Source: Kushneria pakistanensis (GTDB lineage Bacteria > Pseudomonadota > Gammaproteobacteria > Pseudomonadales > Halomonadaceae). Taken from it: DNA of 64,000 bases. The position numbers were made by a program, and so were the translations under genes. The DNA lies in contig NZ_BMZM01000001.1 of NCBI RefSeq assembly GCF_014652795.1, positions 868,001 to 932,000 on the forward strand, given 5' to 3'. The notes beneath the pieces were generated by a model. That model saw only the letters and a program-made list of their open reading frames with translations. It was not told where the DNA came from and did not search any database. This document shows, piece after piece, positions 18,868-28,494 of this stretch. Positions within the stretch are counted from its first letter, which is position 1; each line of letters starts with the position of its first letter.

Positions 18868-20286
18868 TTAAAAGGCAGGCAGCCATACAATGCGCGCAAT
18901 GACCAGCACTACCGAGGTCAGCGTTAGCAGGATCAACTGCCCGGGATTGACGGCGTCGGTCAGATAGCGGCGTGCAAAAAAATGGTAGCTGATGCGGGTG
19001 GCACCGCAGATGATCAGACCCAGCAGGGCACCACCTACAAGATCACTGAGCCAGTGCACGCCAAAGGTCAGCCGGGACAGGGCAACGATCCCTGCGGCCA
19101 CGATGGCCACCCAGTAGGGCCAGCGTCTGGCACGACTTGATAGTCCTTCGGCAATGAAGGCGGCACTCAAGCCCCAGAACACGACCGCGGTCGATGCATG
19201 AGCGCTTGGATAGGAATAGGAGCCGACCAGATGATCGGGTGTGTCCGGACGTACCCGACCGATCATCTGCTTGAGTGCCGTATTGCTGAAGGCCAGCAGT
19301 ACCAGCGCACCGCCCCAGTGCAAAAGGGCGGCCAGACGTTTTCGTAGCAAAAGCCAGCCAAGCCAGGGCAGCAGCATGGCGATAATGCCCAGGGCGTCGC
19401 CAATGCGATCCAGCACCATCGAGAGACGCATCAGGAGCAGATTGCCGGGACGTGAGAAGAAGCCCTGCGCCGCGACATCCAGCGCCAGCGGTTGATGAAG
19501 TCCGGCCACCAGCCATGTCCAGCCAATAAAGGCGAGTATACCCATGACCAGCAACACGATAGAGGCCAGTGGAATTTCACCGCCGACTCGTTGCTGGCGA
19601 AGGCTCAGCCATATCCTGCGTGTGATGCCATGACGTCGCGCCCTGACCAGAAGGCCGCGATAGAGGTGGCTGTCCCGATCCAGACGCCGTCGTAGCCATG
19701 ACAGCGCAAAGCCAAGCATGATGAAAATGAACACCAGGACCGACAGCCACTGTTCGGTTCCGGGTGGCAGGTGCAACAGATGTTGCCAGCTTCGTCCCAG
19801 ATAATACCCGGGCAATAGATAGGCCGGTGCCCACAGCAGCGCCGAGATCACGTTGACCACCAGAAAGCGCGCCGGGGGCATGTACATCATGCCGGCTACC
19901 ATGGGAATGACGGGACGGACCGGGCCGACAAAGCGGCCGAACGCCACCGACAGGGCGCCGTGGCGAGTGAAGAACTGCTCGCCCTTGTCGACCCAGTGTG
20001 GATAGCGGTTGAACGGCCACCAGCCGCGAATGCGATCGCGCTGTGTACGCCCAAGCCAGTAACTGGCCCCATCGCCGATGACGGCACCAGCAAAGGCACT
20101 CAGCAGCAGGGCGACAATGGATATCTGGTCATGACCTGCCAGTGAGGCGGCTGCCGTTAGCATGACCACACCGGGCATGACCAGGCCTACCAGCGCCAGG
20201 GATTCGAGCAGGGCAACAACACCGACAATCAGGATCAAAATCGTCGGGTTATGTGCCCACTGATCAATCAGGGCAACAGGATGCAT
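18868..20286 (-). CDS. DedA-PAP2 fusion membrane protein
   Basis: 472-aa polytopic membrane protein. The first half is a DedA/SNARE-associated domain (about 10-200) with the FGRFVGPVRP motif of lipid-carrier flippases. The second half is a PAP2 phosphatase with its motifs KQMIGRVRP, SYPSAHAS and SRLTFGVHWLSD. The catalytic histidines are present, so the PAP2 half is probably an active lipid phosphatase, perhaps on undecaprenyl pyrophosphate or phosphatidate. The ATG at 20286 follows GGAG; upstream in-frame residues run into proA promoter territory. Having a carrier-recycling phosphatase fused to a likely translocase suggests the two steps are coupled. Confidence 0.88.
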   Translation of the reverse strand: MHPVALIDQWAHNPTILILIVGVVALLESLALVGLVMPGVVMLTAAASLAGHDQISIVALLLSAFAGAVIGDGASYWLGRTQRDRIRGWWPFNRYPHWVDKGEQFFTRHGALSVAFGRFVGPVRPVIPMVAGMMYMPPARFLVVNVISALLWAPAYLLPGYYLGRSWQHLLHLPPGTEQWLSVLVFIFIMLGFALSWLRRRLDRDSHLYRGLLVRARRHGITRRIWLSLRQQRVGGEIPLASIVLLVMGILAFIGWTWLVAGLHQPLALDVAAQGFFSRPGNLLLMRLSMVLDRIGDALGIIAMLLPWLGWLLLRKRLAALLHWGGALVLLAFSNTALKQMIGRVRPDTPDHLVGSYSYPSAHASTAVVFWGLSAAFIAEGLSSRARRWPYWVAIVAAGIVALSRLTFGVHWLSDLVGGALLGLIICGATRISYHFFARRYLTDAVNPGQLILLTLTSVVLVIARIVWLPAF

Positions 20287-20494
20287 CAGACAGGACTCCA
20301 CACAATGACTTGCCGCGCCTGGCGCGGTTTTTACTGCTGCCGGCAACTGACTTATAGTGACGAACAATAAGTATCGGACGAGCAAACATAAAATCGTCGG
20401 CCAGTATAGTCAGCCGCTGTGCACTCCGATAGCGTCAGGTTACGACAACAGACAAGCGCGGCCGCGCTTATTGGGACACAGGAGAACAGCGCAG

Positions 20495-21775
20495 ATGATG
20501 TCTGAGGTGCAAAAGGAAAGTATCGATACTGCCACACGCATGACCCTGCTGGGCCAGCAGGCGCGCAAGGCGTCTCAAGTACTTCGCAGCAGTACCACGC
20601 AGCAGCGAAACAATGCGCTGGGGGCGATTGCCGCCGAGCTTTCGCAGCAACGCGACACGCTTTTAAAAGCCAATGCTCACGATATTGCGCGTGGTGAAAG
20701 GGAGGGGCTCTCCGAGGCGCTCATGGATCGGCTGTTGCTGACGCCTGCGCGCATTGACGCCATGATCGCGGGCCTTGAGACCGTCGCTGCGCTCCCGGAC
20801 CCGGTGGGCGGTATCGATGAGCTTCGCACGCAGGCCAATGGGCTGCGTATCGGGCGCATGCGCACGCCGCTGGGCGTGATCGGTATCATCTACGAATCGC
20901 GTCCCAACGTGACGGTGGACGCTGCTGCACTGTGTCTCAAGTCAGGTAACGCCGTCATTTTACGCGGCGGTTCGGAAGCCTTCGAATCCAATTGCGCCAT
21001 TGCCCGCTGTATCGCCTCGGGTCTTGAACAGGCCGGATTGCCGGGTCATGCCGTGCAGCTGGTGGAAACCACCGATCGTGACGCCGTGGGGGCGCTGATC
21101 ACGGCCAGCGAGTATGTGGATGTCATCATTCCGCGTGGCGGGAAGTCGTTGATCAAACGCATCTCGGAGCAGGCCACCATACCGGTCATCAAACATCTGG
21201 AAGGGCTGTGCCATGTCTTTGTCGATCGTCATGCATCGCTCGAGATGGCATCTACTATCGCCTTCAACGCCAAGTGTTTTCGTTACGGTATCTGCGGCGC
21301 CATGGAAACGCTTTTGGTGGATCGGGACATTGCCGATGCCTTTTTGCCTGACATGATCACGCGTTTTAAGGACGCTGGCGTCACCGTACGTGGCTGCGCT
21401 GCAGTACAGGCACTGGCAGATGTCGAACCGGCCACCGAGGAAGACTGGCAGACCGAATACCTGGGTCCGTTTTTGTCCATTCGGGTAGTCGAGGGGCTTG
21501 ATGCAGCGATTGAACACATCAATCACTACGGCTCACATCACACCGACGCCATTGTCAGCGACCACTTCGGGCATACCCAGCGCTTTTTGACACAGGTGGA
21601 TTCAAGCTCTGTCATGATCAATGCACCGACCTGTTTTGCCGATGGCGCGCAGTATGGGCTGGGTGCCGAGATCGGTATTTCGACCGACAAGCTGCATGTT
21701 CGCGGGCCGGTAGGGCTGGAAGGGCTGACCACGCGTAAATACATCGTGCTGGGCGATGGTCATGTCAGAACATAA
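20495..21775 (+). CDS. proA: Gamma-glutamyl phosphate reductase
   Basis: 426-aa NADPH-dependent enzyme of proline synthesis that reduces glutamyl-5-phosphate to the semialdehyde. The cofactor region ([13 protein letters not shown]), [12 protein letters not shown] and the catalytic cysteine in NAKCFRYG are visible. Of two adjacent ATGs, 20495 is placed 10 bases from GGAG. proB is not adjacent. The gene leads a long run of same-strand genes (nadD, rsfS, rlmH, mrdA, rodA and so on) conserved in pseudomonads. nadD starts inside its last codons. Confidence 0.96.
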   Translation: MMSEVQKESIDTATRMTLLGQQARKASQVLRSSTTQQRNNALGAIAAELSQQRDTLLKANAHDIARGEREGLSEALMDRLLLTPARIDAMIAGLETVAALPDPVGGIDELRTQANGLRIGRMRTPLGVIGIIYESRPNVTVDAAALCLKSGNAVILRGGSEAFESNCAIARCIASGLEQAGLPGHAVQLVETTDRDAVGALITASEYVDVIIPRGGKSLIKRISEQATIPVIKHLEGLCHVFVDRHASLEMASTIAFNAKCFRYGICGAMETLLVDRDIADAFLPDMITRFKDAGVTVRGCAAVQALADVEPATEEDWQTEYLGPFLSIRVVEGLDAAIEHINHYGSHHTDAIVSDHFGHTQRFLTQVDSSSVMINAPTCFADGAQYGLGAEIGISTDKLHVRGPVGLEGLTTRKYIVLGDGHVRT

Positions 21776-22424
21776 CCCGCGTGTCGCCATGTTTGGCGGC
21801 ACGTTTAATCCCATTCATATTGCGCATCTGCGCGCGGCCGTGGAGCTGCGTGATGCGCTTTCGCTGGATGCCGTGCATATGGTGCCGGCCCATCTGCCGC
21901 CGCATCGCAGCGCCCCGGGGGTCAGTTCCGGGGATCGCCTGCGCATGTTAAAGCTGGCACTGGCAGATACGCCGGGGCTGATTGCCGATGATCGCGAAAT
22001 CCGTCGGGATGGACCGTCCTGGTCGCTGGATACGCTCAAATCGCTGCGCGAGCAGTACGGTGAGACGGCGCGTCTTCTCATGGTGCTGGGGCGGGACGCT
22101 TTTCTAAAACTGCACGAGTGGCATGAACCTGCGGCACTGTTTGATTATGCCCATATTCTGGTAATCGGGCGCCCGGAGAGTCAGGAGCTGCAGTGTCAGG
22201 TCCTTGAGGATCTGGTTGAATCGCGGCGTGTGGACAGTGTCGAGGCCATGATGGCGGCGCCTTTCGGGCGGGTGCTGGATTATGATCAGACCACTGCGAT
22301 GGCCGTCTCCGCGACCGCCATCCGTCAGACACTGGCGGCAGGTCGCAGCGTGAGGTACCTGATGCCATCGGCCGTTGAGGCCTTCATCAGTGAGCATGGG
22401 CTGTACGGTGAAGCAGCAGACTAA
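21762..22424 (+). CDS. nadD: Nicotinate-nucleotide adenylyltransferase
   Basis: 220-aa enzyme making nicotinate adenine dinucleotide from nicotinate mononucleotide and ATP in NAD synthesis. The nucleotidyltransferase signatures [12 protein letters not shown] and SATAIRQTL are intact. It overlaps the end of proA by 14 bases, implying coupled translation. The ATG at 21762 has a GGG(CG) element at suitable distance; another ATG two codons earlier is possible. Confidence 0.95.
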   Translation: MSEHNPRVAMFGGTFNPIHIAHLRAAVELRDALSLDAVHMVPAHLPPHRSAPGVSSGDRLRMLKLALADTPGLIADDREIRRDGPSWSLDTLKSLREQYGETARLLMVLGRDAFLKLHEWHEPAALFDYAHILVIGRPESQELQCQVLEDLVESRRVDSVEAMMAAPFGRVLDYDQTTAMAVSATAIRQTLAAGRSVRYLMPSAVEAFISEHGLYGEAAD

Positions 22425-22515
22425 CGCCATCAGGGTGTCAAAAGCGTCAAATGTCTATGGTGCATGCGCCTGACAGCGGTACAATGCGGTTTGAACCGTT
22501 TATATCCGAGGAGCT

Positions 22516-22881
22516 ATGCAGACAGTACTTTCATCTCTGGTGGTTGACGCCCTGGAAGAGCTCAAGGGGCGTGATATCGCCGAGCTCGATGTATCCAGAC
22601 TGACCAGCGTGACCGATGTCATGGTGGTCGCCAGCGGTACTTCCAGCCGACACGTCAAGGCACTGGCAGACAATGTGGTAGAGCGCGCCAAGAATGAGGG
22701 CGTTCGCCCGCTGGGCGTAGAAGGTGAGGCCGGCAGCGATTGGGTGCTGGTGGATCTGGGCGATGTTGTGGTCCACGTCATGATGCCGGACGCCCGCAGA
22801 CTCTACGACCTGGAAAGGCTCTGGAGCGAGTTGCCCAATGATCTGGGCCGTCATGAGGCGGTCAGCGAGCAACATTCTTGA
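22516..22881 (+). CDS. rsfS: Ribosome silencing factor RsfS
   Basis: 121-aa factor (Iojap/YbeB family) that binds ribosomal protein L14 and blocks subunit joining when nutrients are scarce. The conserved core [19 protein letters not shown] and the [15 protein letters not shown] strand pair are clear. It is preceded by an AGGAG site. Its stop overlaps the TTG start of rlmH, so two ribosome-directed genes are translationally coupled. Confidence 0.94.
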   Translation: MQTVLSSLVVDALEELKGRDIAELDVSRLTSVTDVMVVASGTSSRHVKALADNVVERAKNEGVRPLGVEGEAGSDWVLVDLGDVVVHVMMPDARRLYDLERLWSELPNDLGRHEAVSEQHS

Positions 22882-23345
22882 AATTGAGGATGCTTGCTGT
22901 CGGCACGCGAATGCCGGGTTGGGTCACGCAGGGCGTTGAAGAATATCGCAAGCGCCTGCCGCGTGAGATGGCGCTTGAGATCATTGAGCTGCCACCCGGT
23001 CCGCGTCAGAAAAGCGCGGACCCTGCGAAGGCAATACGCGTTGAAGGCGATCGTCTGCTGTCGAAAATCAGGGACAGTGAACTCGTGGTGGCGCTCGATG
23101 TCGAAGGCAAGCCATGGTCGACACCGACGCTGTCCGAGCGCATGAGCGACTGGCAGATGTCCGGCAGCGACGTATCACTCCTGATCGGTGGCCCTGACGG
23201 CCTTGATCAGCGCTGCCTGTCACGTGCCGATCTTCGCTGGTCCCTGTCGCCTCTGACGCTGCCTCATCCACTGGTGCGTGTATTGCTGGCCGAACAGCTC
23301 TACCGTGGCTGGACGCTGATGACCGGGCATCCCTACCATCGCTAG
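22878..23345 (+). CDS. rlmH: 23S rRNA pseudouridine-1915 N3-methyltransferase
   Basis: 155-aa SPOUT-fold methyltransferase acting on the assembled ribosome. The knotted cofactor site (LLIGGPDG) and the C-terminal [20 protein letters not shown] with terminal HPYHR are diagnostic. The start is a TTG overlapping the rsfS stop by four bases (TTGA); this gives the exact family length and the expected N-terminus (MKLRMLAVG). The first in-frame ATG, four codons later, would shave the first strand. Confidence 0.94.
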   Translation: MKLRMLAVGTRMPGWVTQGVEEYRKRLPREMALEIIELPPGPRQKSADPAKAIRVEGDRLLSKIRDSELVVALDVEGKPWSTPTLSERMSDWQMSGSDVSLLIGGPDGLDQRCLSRADLRWSLSPLTLPHPLVRVLLAEQLYRGWTLMTGHPYHR

Positions 23346-23418
23346 CGGGGCCTGAGCATGCAGCACGTTGTGCCTGCCGGGCGGCTTATCCGTTTATTGT
23401 TTTTGGGCAATCTTCTCA

Positions 23419-25335
23419 ATGCGCCCACGTCGCGCCACGCTTAAGGATTCCGAACAACAGGCACGCATCTTTCGCCACCGCAGTATCGTGGCGGCGTTTT
23501 TTGTTCTTATCATGTTTTCCGGCCTCATCGGGCGCATGGTATGGCTGCAGGTTGTTCAACACGACATCTTCATCACGCGCTCGGATAAAAACCGTATGCG
23601 GGTCGAGCCGTTGCCGCCCAATCGTGGTCTGATCCTTGATCGCAACCACGAGGTGCTGGCCGAAAATCGACCGACCTACAACCTCACCCTGGTGCGTGAG
23701 CAGGCCGGCGATGTCGGCCAGACCATTGCTCGCCTGATCAATATTCTGGATCTTCCCGAGGATCAGCATGATGTGCTGACGCAGCGATCACGCGAGCGTC
23801 TGCGCTCCTATGAGCCTGCGCTGTTGCTCAGTGATCTCAACGAAGACCAGATTGCCAGGGTCGCGGTCAACCGTTACCGGCTGCCCGGGGTAGAGGTCGA
23901 GGCCCAGCTCATTCGCTACTATCCCGACGGCGAGTGGATGTCACATGTGCTGGGGTATGTCGGGCGTATCAGCCAGGACGATCAGCAGCGCATCGATACC
24001 AGCAACTATGCTGGTACCCACTTTATCGGCAAGACCGGCATCGAGCGGTTTTATGAAGATGAGCTGCATGGCCAGGCAGGGGTGCGGCGCATCGAAACCA
24101 ACGCCCGGGGCAGGGCCCTGCGCGAGATCAGTCGTACGCCGCCGCAGCCGGGTAAAAATCTGACGCTGACGCTGGATTCGAAGCTTCAAAAGCTTGGCCA
24201 CGAACTTCTGAAGGGCAAGCGCGGCGCCATCGTTGCCATTGAACCTGATACCGGGGCCATTCTGGCCATGGTGTCGGAGCCCGGCTTTGATAACAACAAG
24301 TTTGTCACCGGCATCGATACCAAATCCTATGCAGCCCTTCGTGATGACATTGACATGCCGCTGTTCAATCGTGCCTCGCGAGGTGCCTATCCACCGGCGT
24401 CCACGGTCAAGCCCTACATGGCTTCCGCGGGTCTGGAATATGGTCTGGTTCAGCCATCCGACTCCGTATACGACCCCGGCTATTACCAGTTGCCCAACGA
24501 CTCCCGACGCTATCGCAACTGGCTGCGCTGGGGGCATGGCCGGGTCGACATGAAGCGTGCCATCACGGTTTCCAATGACACCTATTTCTTCAGTCTTGCC
24601 CATCGCATGGGCATCGATCGCCTCTCCGAATTCATGCATAAATACGGGTTTGGCGAGGATCACAGCCTGGATGTCTGGGGCGCCGGCAGTGGCCTGATGC
24701 CCAGCCGCGACTGGAAGCGTGGCCGCTACAACCAGGCGTGGTATCCAGGGGAGACCCTGTCGGTAGGTATCGGGCAGGGCTACTGGCTGGCTACGCCCCT
24801 GCAGATGGCTACCGCCGTTGCCGTGCTGGCCAATGATGGCCGATGGGTGCGTCCCCACCTTGCCATGCAGGTGGGCGATCAGCAGATTGAGCCACCTTTC
24901 GAGAACACACCGGATAATGTTGAGCTGGACAATCCGCGCTGGTGGGATCTGATTCATCAGGCCATGGAAAATGTCATGGTTGGCGGTGAAGGCTCGGGAC
25001 GCGCCTCGGGGCGCAACCTTCAGTATCGCATGGCGGGCAAGTCAGGCACGGCGCAGGTATTTACCCTGGGGCAGAAGGAAAAATACAACGCTGCCGAGCT
25101 TGAGGAGCGCCTTCATGACCATGCCCTGTTTACGGCGTATGGTCCGGTGGATGATCCCAAAATCGCGCTTGCCGTCATTATTGAAAACGGCGGTGGCGGC
25201 AGTAAGGTAGCGGCGCCCATTGCGCGTGAGATGCTGGATGCCTGGATACTGCCGGGTCTGAAATCCAGCGAGGAAGCGCAGCGTCATGCCCGGCAAAATG
25301 AAAGTGCCGCTCAGCAGATCGTGACGGGAGACTGA
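23419..25335 (+). CDS. mrdA: Penicillin-binding protein 2, elongation transpeptidase
   Basis: 638-aa class B penicillin-binding protein that crosslinks new side-wall peptidoglycan with RodA. An N-terminal membrane anchor (about 21-45) is followed by the pedestal domain and a transpeptidase domain. The catalytic Ser328 is in STVK, and SND and KSGT are also present. Length is typical. The ATG at 23419 lacks a strong ribosome site, but the frame further upstream carries non-family residues. rodA starts three bases after the stop, the classic pair. Confidence 0.96.
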   Translation: MRPRRATLKDSEQQARIFRHRSIVAAFFVLIMFSGLIGRMVWLQVVQHDIFITRSDKNRMRVEPLPPNRGLILDRNHEVLAENRPTYNLTLVREQAGDVGQTIARLINILDLPEDQHDVLTQRSRERLRSYEPALLLSDLNEDQIARVAVNRYRLPGVEVEAQLIRYYPDGEWMSHVLGYVGRISQDDQQRIDTSNYAGTHFIGKTGIERFYEDELHGQAGVRRIETNARGRALREISRTPPQPGKNLTLTLDSKLQKLGHELLKGKRGAIVAIEPDTGAILAMVSEPGFDNNKFVTGIDTKSYAALRDDIDMPLFNRASRGAYPPASTVKPYMASAGLEYGLVQPSDSVYDPGYYQLPNDSRRYRNWLRWGHGRVDMKRAITVSNDTYFFSLAHRMGIDRLSEFMHKYGFGEDHSLDVWGAGSGLMPSRDWKRGRYNQAWYPGETLSVGIGQGYWLATPLQMATAVAVLANDGRWVRPHLAMQVGDQQIEPPFENTPDNVELDNPRWWDLIHQAMENVMVGGEGSGRASGRNLQYRMAGKSGTAQVFTLGQKEKYNAAELEERLHDHALFTAYGPVDDPKIALAVIIENGGGGSKVAAPIAREMLDAWILPGLKSSEEAQRHARQNESAAQQIVTGD

Positions 25336-25337
25336 CG

Positions 25338-26477
25338 ATGATGATGGACTACTGGCAGCGGGTCTATCGCCGCAGCCGTCGACAGTATCAGCGTTTGAGC
25401 TGGCGGACCCTGCATCTGGACCCCTGGCTTTTGCTGGCACTGCTGACCATTGTCGCAGGCGGTCTGATCGTACTTTACAGCGCTGGCGGTGAATCCACCT
25501 ATCTGGTGGAAGCTCAGGCGCTTCGCTTTGCTGCCGCGCTTTTGATCATGTTGCTGATCGCGCAGTTTTCACCACGCACCATGCAGCGCTTTGCGTGGTT
25601 TTTTTATGTCGTGGTCACCCTGATGCTGGTGGCAGTGGATGTGATTGGTACTCATGCCATGGGGGCACAGCGCTGGCTGACCATCCCCGGTGTCATTCGC
25701 TTTCAGCCCTCCGAGCTCATGAAGCTTGCCATGCCCATGACCATTGCCGCCTATCTGTCACGCAGGGTGTTGCCGCCCGGATGGCTGGATCTTCTTGTCT
25801 GCCTGTTGCTGATGGGAATTCCGGTTGGGCTGATTGCCAATCAACCCGATCTGGGCACCTCCATGCTGGTGACGGCTTCGGCGGTATTCGTGATACTGCT
25901 GGCAGGCCTGTCCTGGCGCTTTATTGCCGTCTGCGTCGGGCTGGGGGTCGCGGCCATGCCGCTTTTGTGGTTCAACATGCATCAGTACCAGCGTCAGCGA
26001 GTACTGACCTTTCTGAACCCGGAAAGTGATCCGCTGGGCACAGGCTGGAACATCATCCAGTCCAAGACGGCGATCGGTTCAGGCGGTATCCATGGCAAGG
26101 GCTGGATGCAGGGGACACAGTCGCAGCTTGAGTTTTTGCCCGAGCGGCATACCGATTTCATTGTGGCCGTGCTTGCCGAGGAGTTCGGGCTGATCGGCAT
26201 GGCCGTGCTGATGAGCTGTTATCTGCTGTTGATATGGCGTGGCCTTTATATGGCCAGTCAGGCACATGACACTTTTGGCCGCTTGCTGGGTGGCAGTCTG
26301 GTGCTGACCTTTTTCGTTTATGTGTTCGTCAACGTGGGTATGGTCAGCGGTGTTCTGCCGGTGGTGGGTGTGCCGTTGCCGTTGATCAGCTATGGCGGTA
26401 CTGCCAGCGTGACCCTGATGGCCGGCTTCGGTATGCTGATGGCCGTTTTTACCCACCACAAGACCACGCCACGCTAG
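25338..26477 (+). CDS. rodA: Rod-shape peptidoglycan glycosyltransferase RodA
   Basis: 379-aa SEDS-family inner membrane polymerase for side-wall peptidoglycan, partner of PBP2. It has about ten hydrophobic segments, and the conserved QPDLGTS loop plus the ERHTDFIVAVLAEEFG and PLPLISYGG segments identify it. It is directly coupled to mrdA and is followed 11 bases later by mltB. Confidence 0.96.
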   Translation: MMMDYWQRVYRRSRRQYQRLSWRTLHLDPWLLLALLTIVAGGLIVLYSAGGESTYLVEAQALRFAAALLIMLLIAQFSPRTMQRFAWFFYVVVTLMLVAVDVIGTHAMGAQRWLTIPGVIRFQPSELMKLAMPMTIAAYLSRRVLPPGWLDLLVCLLLMGIPVGLIANQPDLGTSMLVTASAVFVILLAGLSWRFIAVCVGLGVAAMPLLWFNMHQYQRQRVLTFLNPESDPLGTGWNIIQSKTAIGSGGIHGKGWMQGTQSQLEFLPERHTDFIVAVLAEEFGLIGMAVLMSCYLLLIWRGLYMASQAHDTFGRLLGGSLVLTFFVYVFVNVGMVSGVLPVVGVPLPLISYGGTASVTLMAGFGMLMAVFTHHKTTPR

Positions 26478-26488
26478 AGAGAGTCGGG

Positions 26489-27514
26489 ATGAAGCTGGAT
26501 CGATGTCATTCAGGTAGAAAATGGCGCTGGGCCATGGCAATGCTGTTGGCGGTATCGCCGCTGGTGAACGCCGCGGGCGAGTATGATCCGGCCACCAGCG
26601 AACAGGCGCGTGCCATGGTCGACAGGCTGGTCGATGCAGGACTTGATCGTCGAGAGCTGACCACCACACTCGCGCAGGCCAGTCGTCAGCAAAAGATCAT
26701 CGATGCGATTTCAAAACCCGCCGAGCGCCATCTGCGCTGGGACCAGTATCGCGACATCTTTATCAAGCCCGAGCGCGTGGCTGGCGGGGTGGATTTCATT
26801 CGTGCCCACCGTGATGCCATGGCGCGCGCCGAGCAGGAATATGGTGTGCCGCGTGAAATCATTGCCGCCATCATTGGCGTCGAAACCTGGTATGGACGCC
26901 ACACCGGCAGCTATCGCGTCGTTGATGCCCTGACCACGCTGGCTTTTGACTATCCGCCTCGCAGCGATTTCTTTGGTCGTGAGCTTGAGGCCTTTCTGAC
27001 CCTGACCAGTGAGCAGGGACTTGATCCGCTGGAGCTCAAGGGCTCCTACGCCGGCGCCATGGGGCTGCCGCAGTTCATGCCCAGCAGCTATCAGGCCTAT
27101 GCCGTTGATTTCAATAATGATGGCATCAAGGATCTCTGGAAGGAGCCTGTCGATGCCATCGGCAGTGTGGCCAACTACTTCGCCGAGCATGGCTGGCGTT
27201 CGGGCCAGCCGCTGACGGTGGCTGCGCATCTGAGCGCGTCGCAAAAGCCCGAAAGTGTCGAGTTCAATCAGGCAAAACCGCCCTATGCGCGGGTCGGTAC
27301 GCTAAAAGAGCAGGGCATTGTTGCCGACATCGCCATTCCCGAGGATGAAGAGGTCATTCCGCTGGCGCTCGATTACGCCGATGGGCACGACGATTATCTG
27401 TTTGGCCTGCATAACTTCTATGTGATTACGCGCTATAACCATAGCCATCTCTACGCCATGGCCGTGACGACGCTGGCCGAACAGATTCAGGCCGCACTGC
27501 AGCGGGAGGATTAG
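26489..27514 (+). CDS. mltB: Membrane-bound lytic murein transglycosylase B
   Basis: 341-aa periplasmic enzyme that cleaves glycan strands to 1,6-anhydro-muropeptides. The signal peptide (WAMAMLLAVSPLVNA) lacks a lipobox cysteine, unlike E. coli MltB, so this version is probably soluble or only loosely attached. The catalytic glutamate lies in GVETWYGR, and the YAGAMGLPQFMPSSY segment is typical. rlpA follows immediately. Confidence 0.92.
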   Translation: MKLDRCHSGRKWRWAMAMLLAVSPLVNAAGEYDPATSEQARAMVDRLVDAGLDRRELTTTLAQASRQQKIIDAISKPAERHLRWDQYRDIFIKPERVAGGVDFIRAHRDAMARAEQEYGVPREIIAAIIGVETWYGRHTGSYRVVDALTTLAFDYPPRSDFFGRELEAFLTLTSEQGLDPLELKGSYAGAMGLPQFMPSSYQAYAVDFNNDGIKDLWKEPVDAIGSVANYFAEHGWRSGQPLTVAAHLSASQKPESVEFNQAKPPYARVGTLKEQGIVADIAIPEDEEVIPLALDYADGHDDYLFGLHNFYVITRYNHSHLYAMAVTTLAEQIQAALQRED

Positions 27515-27515
27515 G

Positions 27516-28469
27516 GTGTCGCCCGGAGAAGATGCGTTGTCTGGTGGCTTCTGGCGGCCGGTTGTGCTGCTGATGATGATAACGCTGGTGGCGGGCTGTG
27601 CCAGCGGTGGCGGTGGTTCGGGCGGGCGTTATGCCATGTCCCGGGACGCCTATCCCGATCGTCATGTTGATGTGTCTCAGGTGCCTGATGCTGTTCCACG
27701 GGTCGAGCCCCTGTCGCGCAGCGGCAATCAGTCCAGCTACCAGGTGCTGGGCAAACGCTATCACGTTCTCTCGTCGAGCGAAGGCTATAGCCAGACAGGG
27801 CGGGCCTCTTTTTACGGTCAAAAATTTCAGGGCTACGATACCGCCAATGGTGAGCAGTACGATATGTATGCCATGTCGGCAGCGCACCGCTCCCTGCCGC
27901 TGCCTACCTTTGCACGCGTCACCAATCTGGATAATGACCGCTCCGTGATTGTTCGCGTTAATGATCGTGGCCCGTTTCATGATGATCGTTTGATTGATCT
28001 CTCCTATGCAGCGGCGTCTCGCCTGGATATGCTCGGCGCTGGCACTGCCAGAGTGCGGGTCACTGCCATAAACCCGCAGAAGTGGCAGGCACAACACAAC
28101 AATGATCAGCAGGTAGCCACCCGGTCAGGGCGTACTGAAGACTCTCCGGGAGCTTCAAGAGCCCATGACACTGCTCAGCAAGGCGCTGGTACATCCCCGG
28201 AACAGGAGATCGCACCCGTGACGAGCAGTAATGATCAGGGAGGCGCTGTCTATCTGCAGGTGGCGGCCCTTGGATCGGATGAGCATGCTCGGGCGCTCAG
28301 GGACAAGCTCGAAGCGCGTCTTTCCAGGCCGGTTCGGGTAACACGACATGCCGCCATGCATCGGGTACAGGTGGGCCCACTTGACGATCCGATCATGGTG
28401 GAATCAGTCAGGTCCGAACTGCATGAAGCAGGTTATGACCAGGTACATCGGGTAGCTGGTACGGACTGA
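27516..28469 (+). CDS. rlpA: Septal lipoprotein RlpA with SPOR domain
   Basis: 317-aa outer membrane lipoprotein that cleaves denuded glycan at the septum. Parts are: signal peptide with lipobox VAGC (Cys28), a double-psi beta-barrel (GRASFYG to RLDML, with the conserved RVNDRGPF), a low-complexity linker, and a C-terminal SPOR domain that targets septal glycan. The start is GTG at 27516, supported by GGGAGG six bases upstream within the mltB end. It lies between mltB and the D-Ala carboxypeptidase gene. Confidence 0.93.
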   Translation: MSPGEDALSGGFWRPVVLLMMITLVAGCASGGGGSGGRYAMSRDAYPDRHVDVSQVPDAVPRVEPLSRSGNQSSYQVLGKRYHVLSSSEGYSQTGRASFYGQKFQGYDTANGEQYDMYAMSAAHRSLPLPTFARVTNLDNDRSVIVRVNDRGPFHDDRLIDLSYAAASRLDMLGAGTARVRVTAINPQKWQAQHNNDQQVATRSGRTEDSPGASRAHDTAQQGAGTSPEQEIAPVTSSNDQGGAVYLQVAALGSDEHARALRDKLEARLSRPVRVTRHAAMHRVQVGPLDDPIMVESVRSELHEAGYDQVHRVAGTD

Positions 28470-28494
28470 ATACAAGCAAACAGAGAAAGGCAAT

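Noticed and set aside
23941-24957. 338-codon frame opposite mrdA
   Set aside because: An antisense artefact. The plus-strand transpeptidase motifs are complete.
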